Assembly: GCA_030838305.1 (NCBI GenBank)
Contig: JAUTWY010000459.1
Location: 1-12,117, forward strand
Source of the DNA: Acidobacteriaceae bacterium
GTDB lineage: Bacteria > Acidobacteriota > Terriglobia > Terriglobales > Acidobacteriaceae
DNA: 12,117 bases
Direction: 5' to 3'
Position 1 is the stretch's first letter. The number at the start of each line of letters is the position of its first letter. Shown one piece after another: positions 1 to 6,489 of this stretch. Position numbers and translations under genes: made by a program. The notes under the pieces are model-generated. The model worked only from the letters and a program-made list of their open reading frames with translations, made no database searches and had not been told where the DNA came from.

Positions 1-73
1 TCTCTTCGGCCTTCTTGTCGAGGCAGGCCTGAATGGCTGCCGTTACCTGTTGCTTCAATTCGTTTTTTTTCAT
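1..73 (-). CDS. rsfS: Probable ribosomal silencing factor RsfS (5' end only)
   Basis: The first 24 codons of a leftward gene are present and the rest lies outside the window. The peptide starts MKKNELKQQV and continues to DKKAEE, which resembles RsfS starts, where a short helix precedes a conserved Asp-Lys-Lys-Ala type motif. RsfS binds L14 on the large ribosomal subunit and blocks subunit joining when nutrients are scarce. The main support is position: in many bacteria rsfS directly follows nadD, as here with a 136-base gap. The ATG is preceded by no clear Shine-Dalgarno sequence. A run of eight A bases covers codons 2 to 4. The catalogue-defining part of the protein is missing, so the identity is an inference from the N-terminus and neighbours. 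Confidence 0.6.
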   Translation of the reverse strand, partial: MKKNELKQQVTAAIQACLDKKAEE

Positions 74-83
74 GCAGAGAATC

Positions 84-218
84 GGTCGTTGGTCGTCAGT
101 CGTTGATGGTTGGCCTGTATAGTCTGAGTTCTCATTGTAAACGAATCAGCAGCCGTTCTTGTTCGTGAGCTGTGAGCGGAAAGTTCCAGCAATAATTTTG
201 GACCAACGACTAACGACC
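84..218. repeat. Intergenic element bounded by inverted heptad repeats
   Basis: On the plus strand, positions 84-104 read as three degenerate seven-base units (GGTCGTT, GGTCGTC, AGTCGTT), with a weaker fourth unit, GATGGTT, at 105-111. On the minus strand, positions 218-205 read GGTCGTT, AGTCGTT and continue GGTCC. The two blocks are inverted relative to each other, matching at 15 of the first 18 bases, and they enclose about 80 bases. The right block overlaps the last codons of nadD and supplies its TAG stop. It could form a long stem in the nadD-rsfS transcript, or be a small terminal-inverted-repeat element. The repeats are visible directly; any function is a guess. Confidence 0.5.
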
Positions 219-917
219 CTTGTACAGTCCTACCTTCTTAATGTAGTCAGCCACGGCGGGATCCACAAAGCGAGCAAGCGGCTTGCCAGCCGCAACCGCC
301 TGGCGAATCGCGGTGGAGGAAACAGGCTGATAGACCTCATCCAGCAGATGGATGGTTACGCCCCTCAAGACCAAATCCCCCGTCGCGGCTTGCTTGTGAA
401 ACGGACGGGTCACTTCCTGCCGCGGCCGCAGACTCGCCGGCAGCGCGTTCGCCACATCGGCAAGAGAAAATCCTGGCCGGCTGGCAACGACGAACTCGCA
501 CTCACGAAACAATGCTTCGGCCTGATGCCATTTCGCGATCTCCGCGAAGGCATCGATGCCGATCAATAAAAAGAGTTGGTCGGACTTCTTGAGGGACTGC
601 TTGAGCCGCTTCACGGTATCGATGGTGTAGTTCGGCTTCCGGATGCCCGTCTTTTCTTTACCTCTGCTACCTGATTTTAGATCTTCCGGCGCTTCCAGCA
701 GCGACGGCACGAAGTCTTTCTCCTGCGCGGTTGCAAGAGCAATCATGGCGTGGCGATGCGCAAACGCCGATAGCGGCTGAGCCTGCTTGTGCGGTGGAAC
801 ATTGGCTGGCACAAAAAGGATTCTGGAAAGCTTGCAGCCCGCGCGCGCGGCGCGCGCAAGCGCGAGATGCCCGCGATGGATCGGATCGAAGGTACCGCCG
901 AAGAGGCCAATATTCAT
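210..917 (-). CDS. nadD: Nicotinate-nucleotide adenylyltransferase NadD
   Basis: This enzyme transfers AMP from ATP to nicotinate mononucleotide, giving deamido-NAD in the cytoplasmic NAD biosynthesis pathway. The 235-residue protein opens with the nucleotidyltransferase motif GGTFDPIHRGHL (residues 7-18, HxGH at 14-17). It has PPHK at 41-44, the conserved IGIDAFAEIAKWH stretch around 119-131, and the C-terminal SSTAIR motif at 200-205, matching ISSTxIR of the family. It is slightly longer than the E. coli enzyme (about 213 residues), with extra polar residues near 80-95. The ATG start gives the expected N-terminus, though no strong Shine-Dalgarno is visible. It sits upstream of rsfS as usual, but the expected upstream neighbour obgE is displaced by a divergent kinase gene. 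It therefore needs its own promoter in the 201-base gap at 918-1118, where I find no convincing one. Confidence 0.97.
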   Translation of the reverse strand: MNIGLFGGTFDPIHRGHLALARAARAGCKLSRILFVPANVPPHKQAQPLSAFAHRHAMIALATAQEKDFVPSLLEAPEDLKSGSRGKEKTGIRKPNYTIDTVKRLKQSLKKSDQLFLLIGIDAFAEIAKWHQAEALFRECEFVVASRPGFSLADVANALPASLRPRQEVTRPFHKQAATGDLVLRGVTIHLLDEVYQPVSSTAIRQAVAAGKPLARFVDPAVADYIKKVGLYKGR

Positions 918-1118
918 GCGCGCTTAGTGTCCTAGTTTGCCGGTCCGCTTGGCAAGCTGCTTTCCTGTGAATCGTGAAGGAAATGCCCAGGGCATTGTCC
1001 CACGGCGCATCGCCCCATTGTCTGTTTGGCCCAACCTCAGATGTCCAACCAAACATTTTTTCCTGAGAATCTGGAATGCACTCCTGTAATCTCGCGCGTT
1101 TTTTAACTCGTAATTAGT

Positions 1119-3389
1119 ATGACCTCATATATGCGAGTAACCCTCCCCCTACTCCGCATCCAACCAGCCCGTGCGCCCATTCTGCGCTATGGAGTTGCGG
1201 TGCTCAGCACGACCCTGGCGCTGATTCCAGCGCTATTGCTCCCCAATATCGCTGAAAGCCGACTGGCTGTATTCGCCGTCGCGGTCATGGTGAGCGCCTG
1301 GTATGGAGGCTGGAAGCCAGGAATGGTGGCCACCTCATTCGCGCTCACCGTAAGCGCCTACTTCTCATTTTCCGCGGAACAGACGCCGGCGCAATTTCGC
1401 TCGACAATGCTCAGGCTGGCACTGTTCGTTGTGCTGGCAATTCTGATCTGCTGGTTCAATGCCGCACTGCGAGCGGCTCAGGAGGGATTGCGGCGCTCTG
1501 AAAAGAATTTCCGGTCGCTGGTAACCCACGCGCCCTACGGGATCTGTCGTTGCGACTCGGCCGGACAAGTGCTAGATGCCAATCCGGCGTTGCTGGCAAT
1601 GCTCGAATATTCTTCTACCGCGGAACTGGTGGGACACCATCTTGGTGCACTCTACTCCGACACTCAGCAATGGTTCGAGCTGGCGGATAACTTGCGAGCG
1701 ACAACGCCTTTCCACGGACTGATCGTCGAGTGGATGCGTAAGGACGGCAGAGCCGCCATCGTCCGCGTTTCCGGTCGCGCCGTGACCAACGGAGGCAAAA
1801 GCAAGACCTTCGAGCTTTTTACCGAAGACGTGACCGAGCAGCGCGCCCTCGAGCAGCAACTTCGGCAGTCGCAAAAAATGGAAGCCGTGGGCCGGCTCGC
1901 TGGGGGCATCGCGCACGATTTCAATAACCTGTTGATGGTGATTTCAGGTTACTCGGAATTCCTGCTCGAACGCCTTGGCCCGGAACCGGCGTTGCGAGCT
2001 CCGGCACAGGAGATCGCCAATGCAGCCGGACGTGCCTCCGCCCTCACCCGTCAGCTTCTCGCCTTCAGCCGCAAGCAGATGCTCGCGCCGAAGATTCTTG
2101 ATCTCAATGGAGTGGTCACCGAGAACCTGAAGATGCTGACGCGCATGATCGGCGAGGACATCGATCTGGTAATGGTGCCCGCACCTGGTCTCGGCTCCGT
2201 GCGAGCCGACTCGGGGCAGATTGAGCAGGTCATCATGAATCTTGCGGTGAACGCGCGGGATGCGATGCCCTCTGGAGGAAAGTTGACGATCGAGACCTCC
2301 AACATTTCGCTCGACGAAGACTACGCGCGCTTTCACGCGCCGCTGAAGCCGGGAAATTACGTGACGCTCGCCATCAGCGATACCGGTGCGGGCATGGATT
2401 CCGAGACCCAATCCCACATCTTCGAGCCTTTCTTTACTACGAAGGGGCCGAGGGGCACCGGGCTTGGGCTCTCCACCGTCTACGGGATTGTGAAGCAGAG
2501 CGGCGGTTACATCTGGGTGAACAGCGAGCCCGACAAAGGCACGACGTTCAAAATCTATTTGCCCCGCGTCGCCGAAACAACGGAGAACGTCGCACAGGTT
2601 GCCGCTTCCGCGGAGTCCGTCACGGTTCCCGGCACGGAAACCATTTTAGTAGTGGAGGATGAGCCTAACCTTCGCTATCTGGCCAGACAGTTCCTGGAAA
2701 AGCAAGGTTACCGCGTGCTCGAAGCCGCCGATGGCGCGGTAGCGACGCAGATCGCGGTCTCGCACGAAGGCATGATTCACCTGCTGCTTACGGACGTGAT
2801 CATGCCGGGGATGAACGGACGGGAACTCGCGCAACGGATCCTGGAAATTCGTCCCAACACGAAAGTGCTCTACATGTCCGGCTACACCGAAAATGTGATC
2901 GGGCGCAACGGCACGTTGGATGCGGGCGTACGCCTGCTCCAGAAGCCGTTCACGCTTCAGGATCTGAAGAATATCGTTCGCGAAGTTCTGGATTCGACTC
3001 CCCGAGAGGTTGCCATGCCAATCAAAACATCGCACGCTTCAGCGCCAGGGTTGCCGCAATTACCGCTGTCTCGCGCGCAACGTTTTCACCTTCAACTGCC
3101 TTTAAAGTACCGCCGTCTCGACGAAGAGGATTGGCACGACGGGGAAACCAGGAATATCAGCCGCTCCGGTCTGCTGTTCCAGGCCGAAGATCTCTTGCAG
3201 CCAAATGTGATTCTGGAGATCAATCTGGTGCTGCCTTCGGAAATCGCCGGGCTTTCGCAAACGGAAGTAGTGTGTCGCGGAGAAGTCGTGCGCACCGTGC
3301 AGACCGACGGAGAAGAGATGCCGCCGGCCCTGGCTGCGAAGATTTTGCAGTATCGCTTCCAGCACGGAACTCATCTGCCACGGGCATGA
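1119..3389 (+). CDS. Membrane hybrid sensor histidine kinase/response regulator with C-terminal PilZ-like domain
   Basis: The 756-residue protein probably senses a signal at the membrane and passes phosphate from a histidine to its own receiver domain. Domains in order: a hydrophobic region of three to four membrane segments (about 21-112, like DUF4118 of KdpD); PAS (about 125-240); HisKA with AGGIAHDFNN, phosphorylated His266; HATPase with N box NLAVNA (374-379), DTGAGM (421-426) and GTGLGL (446-451); a receiver domain with acidic E513/D514, phosphoacceptor D559, S587 and K609; and a PilZ-like domain (about 651-756) with NISRSG at 679-684. PilZ domains usually bind c-di-GMP through RxxxR and D/NxSxxG. 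Here the arginine motif is only RAQR (652-655), so binding is uncertain. Start at 1119, with 1131 an alternative; neither has a clear ribosome site. It lies antisense between obgE and nadD. Confidence 0.93.
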   Translation: MTSYMRVTLPLLRIQPARAPILRYGVAVLSTTLALIPALLLPNIAESRLAVFAVAVMVSAWYGGWKPGMVATSFALTVSAYFSFSAEQTPAQFRSTMLRLALFVVLAILICWFNAALRAAQEGLRRSEKNFRSLVTHAPYGICRCDSAGQVLDANPALLAMLEYSSTAELVGHHLGALYSDTQQWFELADNLRATTPFHGLIVEWMRKDGRAAIVRVSGRAVTNGGKSKTFELFTEDVTEQRALEQQLRQSQKMEAVGRLAGGIAHDFNNLLMVISGYSEFLLERLGPEPALRAPAQEIANAAGRASALTRQLLAFSRKQMLAPKILDLNGVVTENLKMLTRMIGEDIDLVMVPAPGLGSVRADSGQIEQVIMNLAVNARDAMPSGGKLTIETSNISLDEDYARFHAPLKPGNYVTLAISDTGAGMDSETQSHIFEPFFTTKGPRGTGLGLSTVYGIVKQSGGYIWVNSEPDKGTTFKIYLPRVAETTENVAQVAASAESVTVPGTETILVVEDEPNLRYLARQFLEKQGYRVLEAADGAVATQIAVSHEGMIHLLLTDVIMPGMNGRELAQRILEIRPNTKVLYMSGYTENVIGRNGTLDAGVRLLQKPFTLQDLKNIVREVLDSTPREVAMPIKTSHASAPGLPQLPLSRAQRFHLQLPLKYRRLDEEDWHDGETRNISRSGLLFQAEDLLQPNVILEINLVLPSEIAGLSQTEVVCRGEVVRTVQTDGEEMPPALAAKILQYRFQHGTHLPRA

Positions 3390-3396
3390 GGTTCGA

Positions 3397-4452
3397 TCAG
3401 GCGGTTTGGTGGTCACCGGCTTCGGTCTGCGCGAGCGAGCGCTCGCGCAGAACATCCACTTCCTTAGCCATGGCGTATCTCAATTCGTCGATGCCTTTCC
3501 CGGTTACCGCTGAAATCTCGTAAAGCTTCAGCTTGTGTTTCTTGCAATACCGCTTCAGCGCCGCGACTTTGTCTTTGTTGGCCACATCGATCTTCGACGC
3601 GACCATGATCATAGGTTTCTCGTCCAGATGCGCGCCAAAGCTGGCCAGTTCGCCGAGAATCACTTCCACATCTTTCACAATATCAGGGCGGCCACTGGCA
3701 TCAGATACATCGGCCAACTGCACCAGCAGGCGCGTACGCTCGATATGCCGCAAGAACTGAGTGCCCAGTCCGGAGCCGGTGTGAGCCCCCTCGATCAATC
3801 CCGGAATATCGGCCACCACGAAACTAATTTCGTTGTTAGCGTCTCCTACTGCAACCACGCCGAGGTTGGGCTGCAAGGTGGTAAAGGGATAGTCGGCTAT
3901 TTTGGGCCGGGCAGCTGAGATGCGCGAAATCAGCGTGGATTTTCCCACGTTCGGGTATCCAACGAGTCCCACGTCGGCCAGCAGCTTCAGTTCGAGGCGG
4001 TAGTTGTGCTCTTCGCCGGGGCGTCCGGGTTCGTGCTCGCGCGGAGCCTGGTGCACGGAAGTGGCAAACCGCGCGTTCCCGCGGCCACCGCGTCCGCCGC
4101 GGGCGATCACCATGCTCTGGTCTGGGGCGGAGAAATCGAACACCTTCTCGCCGGTCTCTTCGTCATACACAATTGTCCCCACCGGAACCTTCAGAATTAT
4201 ATCCACACCTTCCCGCCCGCTCTTGTTGGAGCCTTCCCCGTGACGTCCGCGTTCCGCTTTGTATTCCGGATTGAAGCGGAAATGCACCAGCGTGTTGTGG
4301 CGCTCGCTGGATTCCATGATCACATCTCCGCCCTTGCCGCCGTCGCCGCCGGAAGGACCGCCGCGAGGTACATATTTTTCGCGGCGAAAGGCCATGCAGC
4401 CATTGCCACCGTCACCCGCTTTGACTCGGATTTTTGCTTCGTCGATGAACAT
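3397..4452 (-). CDS. obgE: GTPase Obg/CgtA
   Basis: This essential GTPase acts in 50S ribosome maturation and stress signalling. The 351-residue protein has the glycine-rich Obg fold at the N-terminus (residues 1-158, with GDGGNG at 13-18 and GGPSGGDGGKGG near 31-42). The GTPase domain follows: G1 GYPNVGKST at 165-173, G2 in DYPFTT at 187-192, G3 DIPG at 215-218, G4 SKID at 286-289, and G5 SAV at 314-316. G4 has Ser where NKxD is usual. The C-terminus ends soon after the G domain, so the OCT domain of Bacillus Obg is absent. The start MFIDEAKIRV is standard for the family. It follows rpmA by 221 bases containing several stem-loops. Its 3' end faces the kinase gene 7 bases away. Confidence 0.98.
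   Translation of the reverse strand: MFIDEAKIRVKAGDGGNGCMAFRREKYVPRGGPSGGDGGKGGDVIMESSERHNTLVHFRFNPEYKAERGRHGEGSNKSGREGVDIILKVPVGTIVYDEETGEKVFDFSAPDQSMVIARGGRGGRGNARFATSVHQAPREHEPGRPGEEHNYRLELKLLADVGLVGYPNVGKSTLISRISAARPKIADYPFTTLQPNLGVVAVGDANNEISFVVADIPGLIEGAHTGSGLGTQFLRHIERTRLLVQLADVSDASGRPDIVKDVEVILGELASFGAHLDEKPMIMVASKIDVANKDKVAALKRYCKKHKLKLYEISAVTGKGIDELRYAMAKEVDVLRERSLAQTEAGDHQTA
3427..3450. terminator. Perfect 10-bp stem-loop inside the 3' end of obgE, downstream of the kinase stop
   Basis: CTGCGCGAGC (3427-3436) and its exact complement (3441-3450) flank a four-base loop. It begins 38 bases after the kinase stop codon and lies within the last codons of the convergent obgE gene, where it encodes LRERSLAQ. 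No T-run follows on either strand, so it is not a textbook intrinsic terminator. It may still pause polymerase, protect the 3' end of the kinase mRNA or mark Rho-dependent termination. The structure is certain on paper; the role is inferred. Confidence 0.45.
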
Positions 4453-4548
4453 GAGTTGCGCTAAAGCACGCCAACCATCCCGAGCGAACCTCAGGACCCT
4501 GCTGTTGGGCCCAAAACAATGTCACTCGTGGCGTAGGTACGAACCAAG

Positions 4549-4640
4549 ATCCCTCGCTTCGCGAGGGATGATAGGCCGTCAAAAATAACAGCCTCGGCCC
4601 GGAGGCGAGGCTGAAGCCGCGTCGGAGCTCCCTGCGGCTA
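4549..4640. repeat. Cluster of three stem-loops between rpmA and obgE
   Basis: Three hairpins lie in a row. The first has ATCCCTCGC (4549-4557) and its exact complement (4561-4569) around TTC. The second pairs AGCCTCG (4590-4596) with CGAGGCT (4606-4612). The third pairs GCCGC (4616-4620) with GCGGC (4634-4638). None is followed by a T-run on the minus strand. They resemble short palindromic intergenic repeats and fall inside the rpmA-obgE message, where they could attenuate or stabilise the transcript. Confidence 0.55.
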
Positions 4641-4673
4641 CCATGCGCTGCATTTCGCGCAGACGGACGCGAG

Positions 4674-4940
4674 TTACTCCACCACTTCCATGGGCTCGAC
4701 CATCACAAACTTACCCATCGAGCCCTTGTTCAGGAACTTGATGCGGCCCGTGATCTTGGCAAACAAAGTGTCGTCCTTGCCGCGACCGACGTTCAGCCCT
4801 GGCTTCACGCGGGTGCCGCGCTGCCGCACAATGATGGTGCCGCCGGGAACGATCTGTCCGCCGAATGCCTTGAATCCCAGCCGCTGCGCGTTTGAGTCGC
4901 GGCCGTTTCGTGAAGTTCCTTGTCCTTTTTTATGTGCCAT
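4674..4940 (-). CDS. rpmA: 50S ribosomal protein L27
   Basis: L27 is a large-subunit protein whose N-terminal arm reaches toward the peptidyl transferase centre. The 88-residue product begins MAHKKGQGTSRNGRDSNAQR, which is the family hallmark; most L27 proteins have GGGSS where this one has GQGTS at 6-10. GGQIVPGG (27-34) and RQRGT are also conserved. There is no cleavable N-terminal extension of the Firmicutes type. The ATG has only a weak purine stretch upstream. It follows rplU by 91 bases on the same strand, and that spacer holds two hairpins and a direct repeat. Both genes are presumably transcribed from the promoter upstream of rplU. Confidence 0.98.
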   Translation of the reverse strand: MAHKKGQGTSRNGRDSNAQRLGFKAFGGQIVPGGTIIVRQRGTRVKPGLNVGRGKDDTLFAKITGRIKFLNKGSMGKFVMVEPMEVVE

Positions 4941-4957
4941 CGGTCAACTCTCAATTC

Positions 4958-5027
4958 CTTAAAGTAGCTTCCGCTCTTAAAGTAGCGCCGGCGTCCGCCG
5001 GCTGTCGCGAGGCCGTCTTGGCCTCGC
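4958..5027. repeat. Direct repeat and two perfect stem-loops between rplU and rpmA
   Basis: CTTAAAGTAGC occurs at 4958-4968 and again at 4976-4986. The second copy runs straight into a hairpin with GCCGGC arms (4987-4992 and 4997-5002, loop GTCC). A second hairpin follows, with GCGAGGCC (5007-5014) and its complement (5020-5027) around GTCTT. The same 8-bp stem with 5-base loop design occurs at 11628-11648. The array almost fills the rplU-rpmA spacer. It looks like an inserted palindromic repeat unit rather than a terminator, since no T-run is present. Confidence 0.6.
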
Positions 5028-5031
5028 CGCC

Positions 5032-5520
5032 CTATTTCTTCTTCTTACCTGCAGTCTTTTTAGACGAACTTTTCTTGGGCGCAGCTTTCTTCTTTGCGTG
5101 TCCCTTTTTAGCCCGGCCCTTAGGGGCCGCTGCTTCAGTTTCGTGCTCGTCCGCCGCAGCCTTCTTTACCTTGGGCTGCTTTTTGACCAGCTCCGGAGCC
5201 TTGAAACTCTGGCCGTCGAAATTAATCTCGGTGATGCGCACTGCGGTGTAGGCTTGCCGGTGTCCACGCAGCTTCTTGTACTGTTTCTTGCGTTTGTAAT
5301 GGAAGACCAAAATCTTCGCGCCGCGGCCTTCTTCCACCACTTCGCCATGCACATGCGCTTCCGACTCTGGTTTGCCGATCTTTCCCTCGCCGCCCGACAC
5401 AGCTAATATCTCGGGGAAATCTACGCTGCCATCGGTGCCAGTCGCGAATTTCTCCACTCGAATCACATCCCCGGGCGCCACTCGGTACTGCTTTCCACCG
5501 GCGCGGATCACCGCGTACAT
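5032..5520 (-). CDS. rplU: 50S ribosomal protein L21 with lysine-rich C-terminal tail
   Basis: L21 binds 23S rRNA in the large subunit. Residues 1 to about 102 form the normal protein: MYAVIRAGGKQYRV at the start, and the signature KRKKQYKKLRGHRQ at 76-89 followed by YTAVRITEI. E. coli L21 is 103 residues; this one is 162. The additional ~60 residues are almost entirely Lys, Ala, Pro, Ser and a few acidic residues, and end in a run of lysines, like histone H1-type tails. The tail is probably disordered and RNA-binding; this is inference. The ATG is preceded by GGAGG seven bases away, a strong ribosome site. It is the first gene of the rplU-rpmA(-obgE) unit, with a leader of about 180 bases. 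Confidence 0.98.
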   Translation of the reverse strand: MYAVIRAGGKQYRVAPGDVIRVEKFATGTDGSVDFPEILAVSGGEGKIGKPESEAHVHGEVVEEGRGAKILVFHYKRKKQYKKLRGHRQAYTAVRITEINFDGQSFKAPELVKKQPKVKKAAADEHETEAAAPKGRAKKGHAKKKAAPKKSSSKKTAGKKKK

Positions 5521-5638
5521 ACGTCTGCCTCCATCAAAATGTCTTGAAAATCAGCTCACCAAAAGCCGATCACGCGCGCACGGGCGCAATCCTGGCGCCG
5601 ATAAACTTCACGCTGAACTTCTTGCTTGCTGTGTTTTT

Positions 5639-5667
5639 CCGCCACGGCGTTTTAGCGGCCACGGCGG
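5639..5667 (-). promoter_or_regulatory. Candidate structured leader of the rplU mRNA
   Basis: The distance from the predicted rplU promoter to the ATG is about 180 bases, long for a bare leader. Within it, read on the minus strand, CCGCCGTGGC pairs with GCCGTGGCGG around a nine-base A-rich loop (two G-U pairs allowed). L21 genes in some other bacteria have autoregulatory leaders. I cannot match this sequence to that known family, so this is only a candidate. Confidence 0.35.
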
Positions 5668-5708
5668 GCGTCCCCAGAACGGGTCGGCGAGTACAGGCAA
5701 ACTCAGCT

Positions 5709-5738
5709 ATTCTAGCGTGCGCTGTGGAAATCGGTCAA
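5709..5738 (-). promoter_or_regulatory. Sigma70-type promoter for rplU-rpmA(-obgE)
   Basis: Read on the minus strand, TTGACC (5738-5733) and TAGAAT (5714-5709) are separated by 18 bases. Each hexamer matches the consensus at five of six positions. Transcription would start near 5702. It is the best promoter upstream of the ribosomal genes and overlaps no coding sequence. Confidence 0.7.
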
Positions 5739-5746
5739 TGCGGCCC

Positions 5747-5776
5747 TTGGCAGAATCGAGCGGCTTGTGCGAGAAT
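5747..5776 (+). promoter_or_regulatory. Possible promoter for the secreted NTF2-like protein gene
   Basis: TTGGCA (5747-5752) and GAGAAT (5771-5776) are 18 bases apart, about 25 bases before the ATG at 5802. The -10 box matches only four of six consensus bases. It lies back to back with the rplU promoter, so the two could compete or be co-regulated. Confidence 0.35.
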
Positions 5777-5801
5777 TCCGCCGAATCCTTGGAGGACCAC
5801 C

Positions 5802-6269
5802 ATGAAGCGCCTTGCCGCCGTTCTCTGCCTGTTCATTCTCCCCATATCTGGTCTCGCCAAGACTCCGCCCAAAAAATCCCCCGCCCCGCCGCCTCCCGAC
5901 AAAGCCTACCTGCAGAAAATCTGGGATGGCTGGTCTACTCTCGATCCCGCCAACGTGGCCAAGTTTTACGCCACCGGGCCGCACACCTTCTTTGATATTG
6001 CTCCTTTGAAATACGGAAGCTGGGAAGAATATGAAAAAGGCGTGAAGGGCGTCCTTGCCGGCTACAAAAGCGCGAAGTTCACGGTGAACGACGATGCAGT
6101 CATCCACACCCACGGCGACTTAGTCTGGGCAACGGCTACCGTGAAGAACGAGATGACCACAAAAGCCGGGAAGGTGGAGATGGGCAATTTTCGCTGGACA
6201 GCGATTTTCGAAAATCAGGATGGCAAGTGGATGACTGTCCACGAACACGTCTCTGCGCCTCTGCAATAG
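5802..6269 (+). CDS. Secreted NTF2/SnoaL-like (DUF4440-type) protein
   Basis: The 155-residue product has a typical signal peptide (MKRLAAVLCLFILPISGLAK), then a short Lys/Pro-rich linker, then a cone-shaped NTF2-like fold. Signs of that fold are an N-terminal helix (YLQKIWDGWSTLDPANVAKF), the segment FFDIAPLKYGSWEEYEKG, and later strands DLVWATATVKNE and FRWTAIFENQDGKWMTVHEH. The latter are characteristic of SnoaL_3/DUF4440 proteins, where a Trp-Arg/Lys strand and a terminal W...HEH segment recur. Such proteins have varied or unknown roles; no catalytic assignment is justified. The start at 5802 is chosen because GGAGG lies six bases upstream and the signal peptide begins there. A longer reading frame from 5544 is open but has no such support. 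It is divergent from rplU and convergent with the ABC permease gene. Confidence 0.88.
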   Translation: MKRLAAVLCLFILPISGLAKTPPKKSPAPPPPDKAYLQKIWDGWSTLDPANVAKFYATGPHTFFDIAPLKYGSWEEYEKGVKGVLAGYKSAKFTVNDDAVIHTHGDLVWATATVKNEMTTKAGKVEMGNFRWTAIFENQDGKWMTVHEHVSAPLQ

Positions 6270-6489
6270 TCAGCAGGCTGCCGATAATGATGAAAACTCT
6301 GCAGCGCATGGTCTGGAAGAATATTTCCGCGAATGAATTTCGACTGGAGCTGGGAAGCCTCCGAGCGACGGAGACAAGACTTGGCAGGTCCAATGGCCAA
6401 TTCATTACAAGCGCAAAAGTTGATTCGCGGCGACTACGTCGGCCGATCCTGCTGCTTCTCGTTTCAGAACTGAACTAACCCAGCGCGAT

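Noticed and set aside
667..1056. Minus-strand open frame overlapping nadD, with an AGGA upstream of its ATG
   Set aside because: It overlaps nearly the whole first third of nadD in another frame, and its translation (Arg/Ala/Ser/Cys-rich) has no protein-like pattern.
4549..4569. Intrinsic terminator between rpmA and obgE
   Set aside because: The stem is perfect but no T-run follows on the minus strand, so it is reported as a repeat/stem-loop instead.
5544..5801. Longer start for the NTF2-like protein at 5544
   Set aside because: It would place the signal peptide internally and read through the divergent promoter region; the ATG at 5802 has GGAGG and a proper signal sequence.
6270..6489. Open frame on the plus strand from within the NTF2-like gene to 6478
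   Set aside because: It overlaps the end of the NTF2-like gene in another frame, has no ribosome site, and its translation resembles nothing known.
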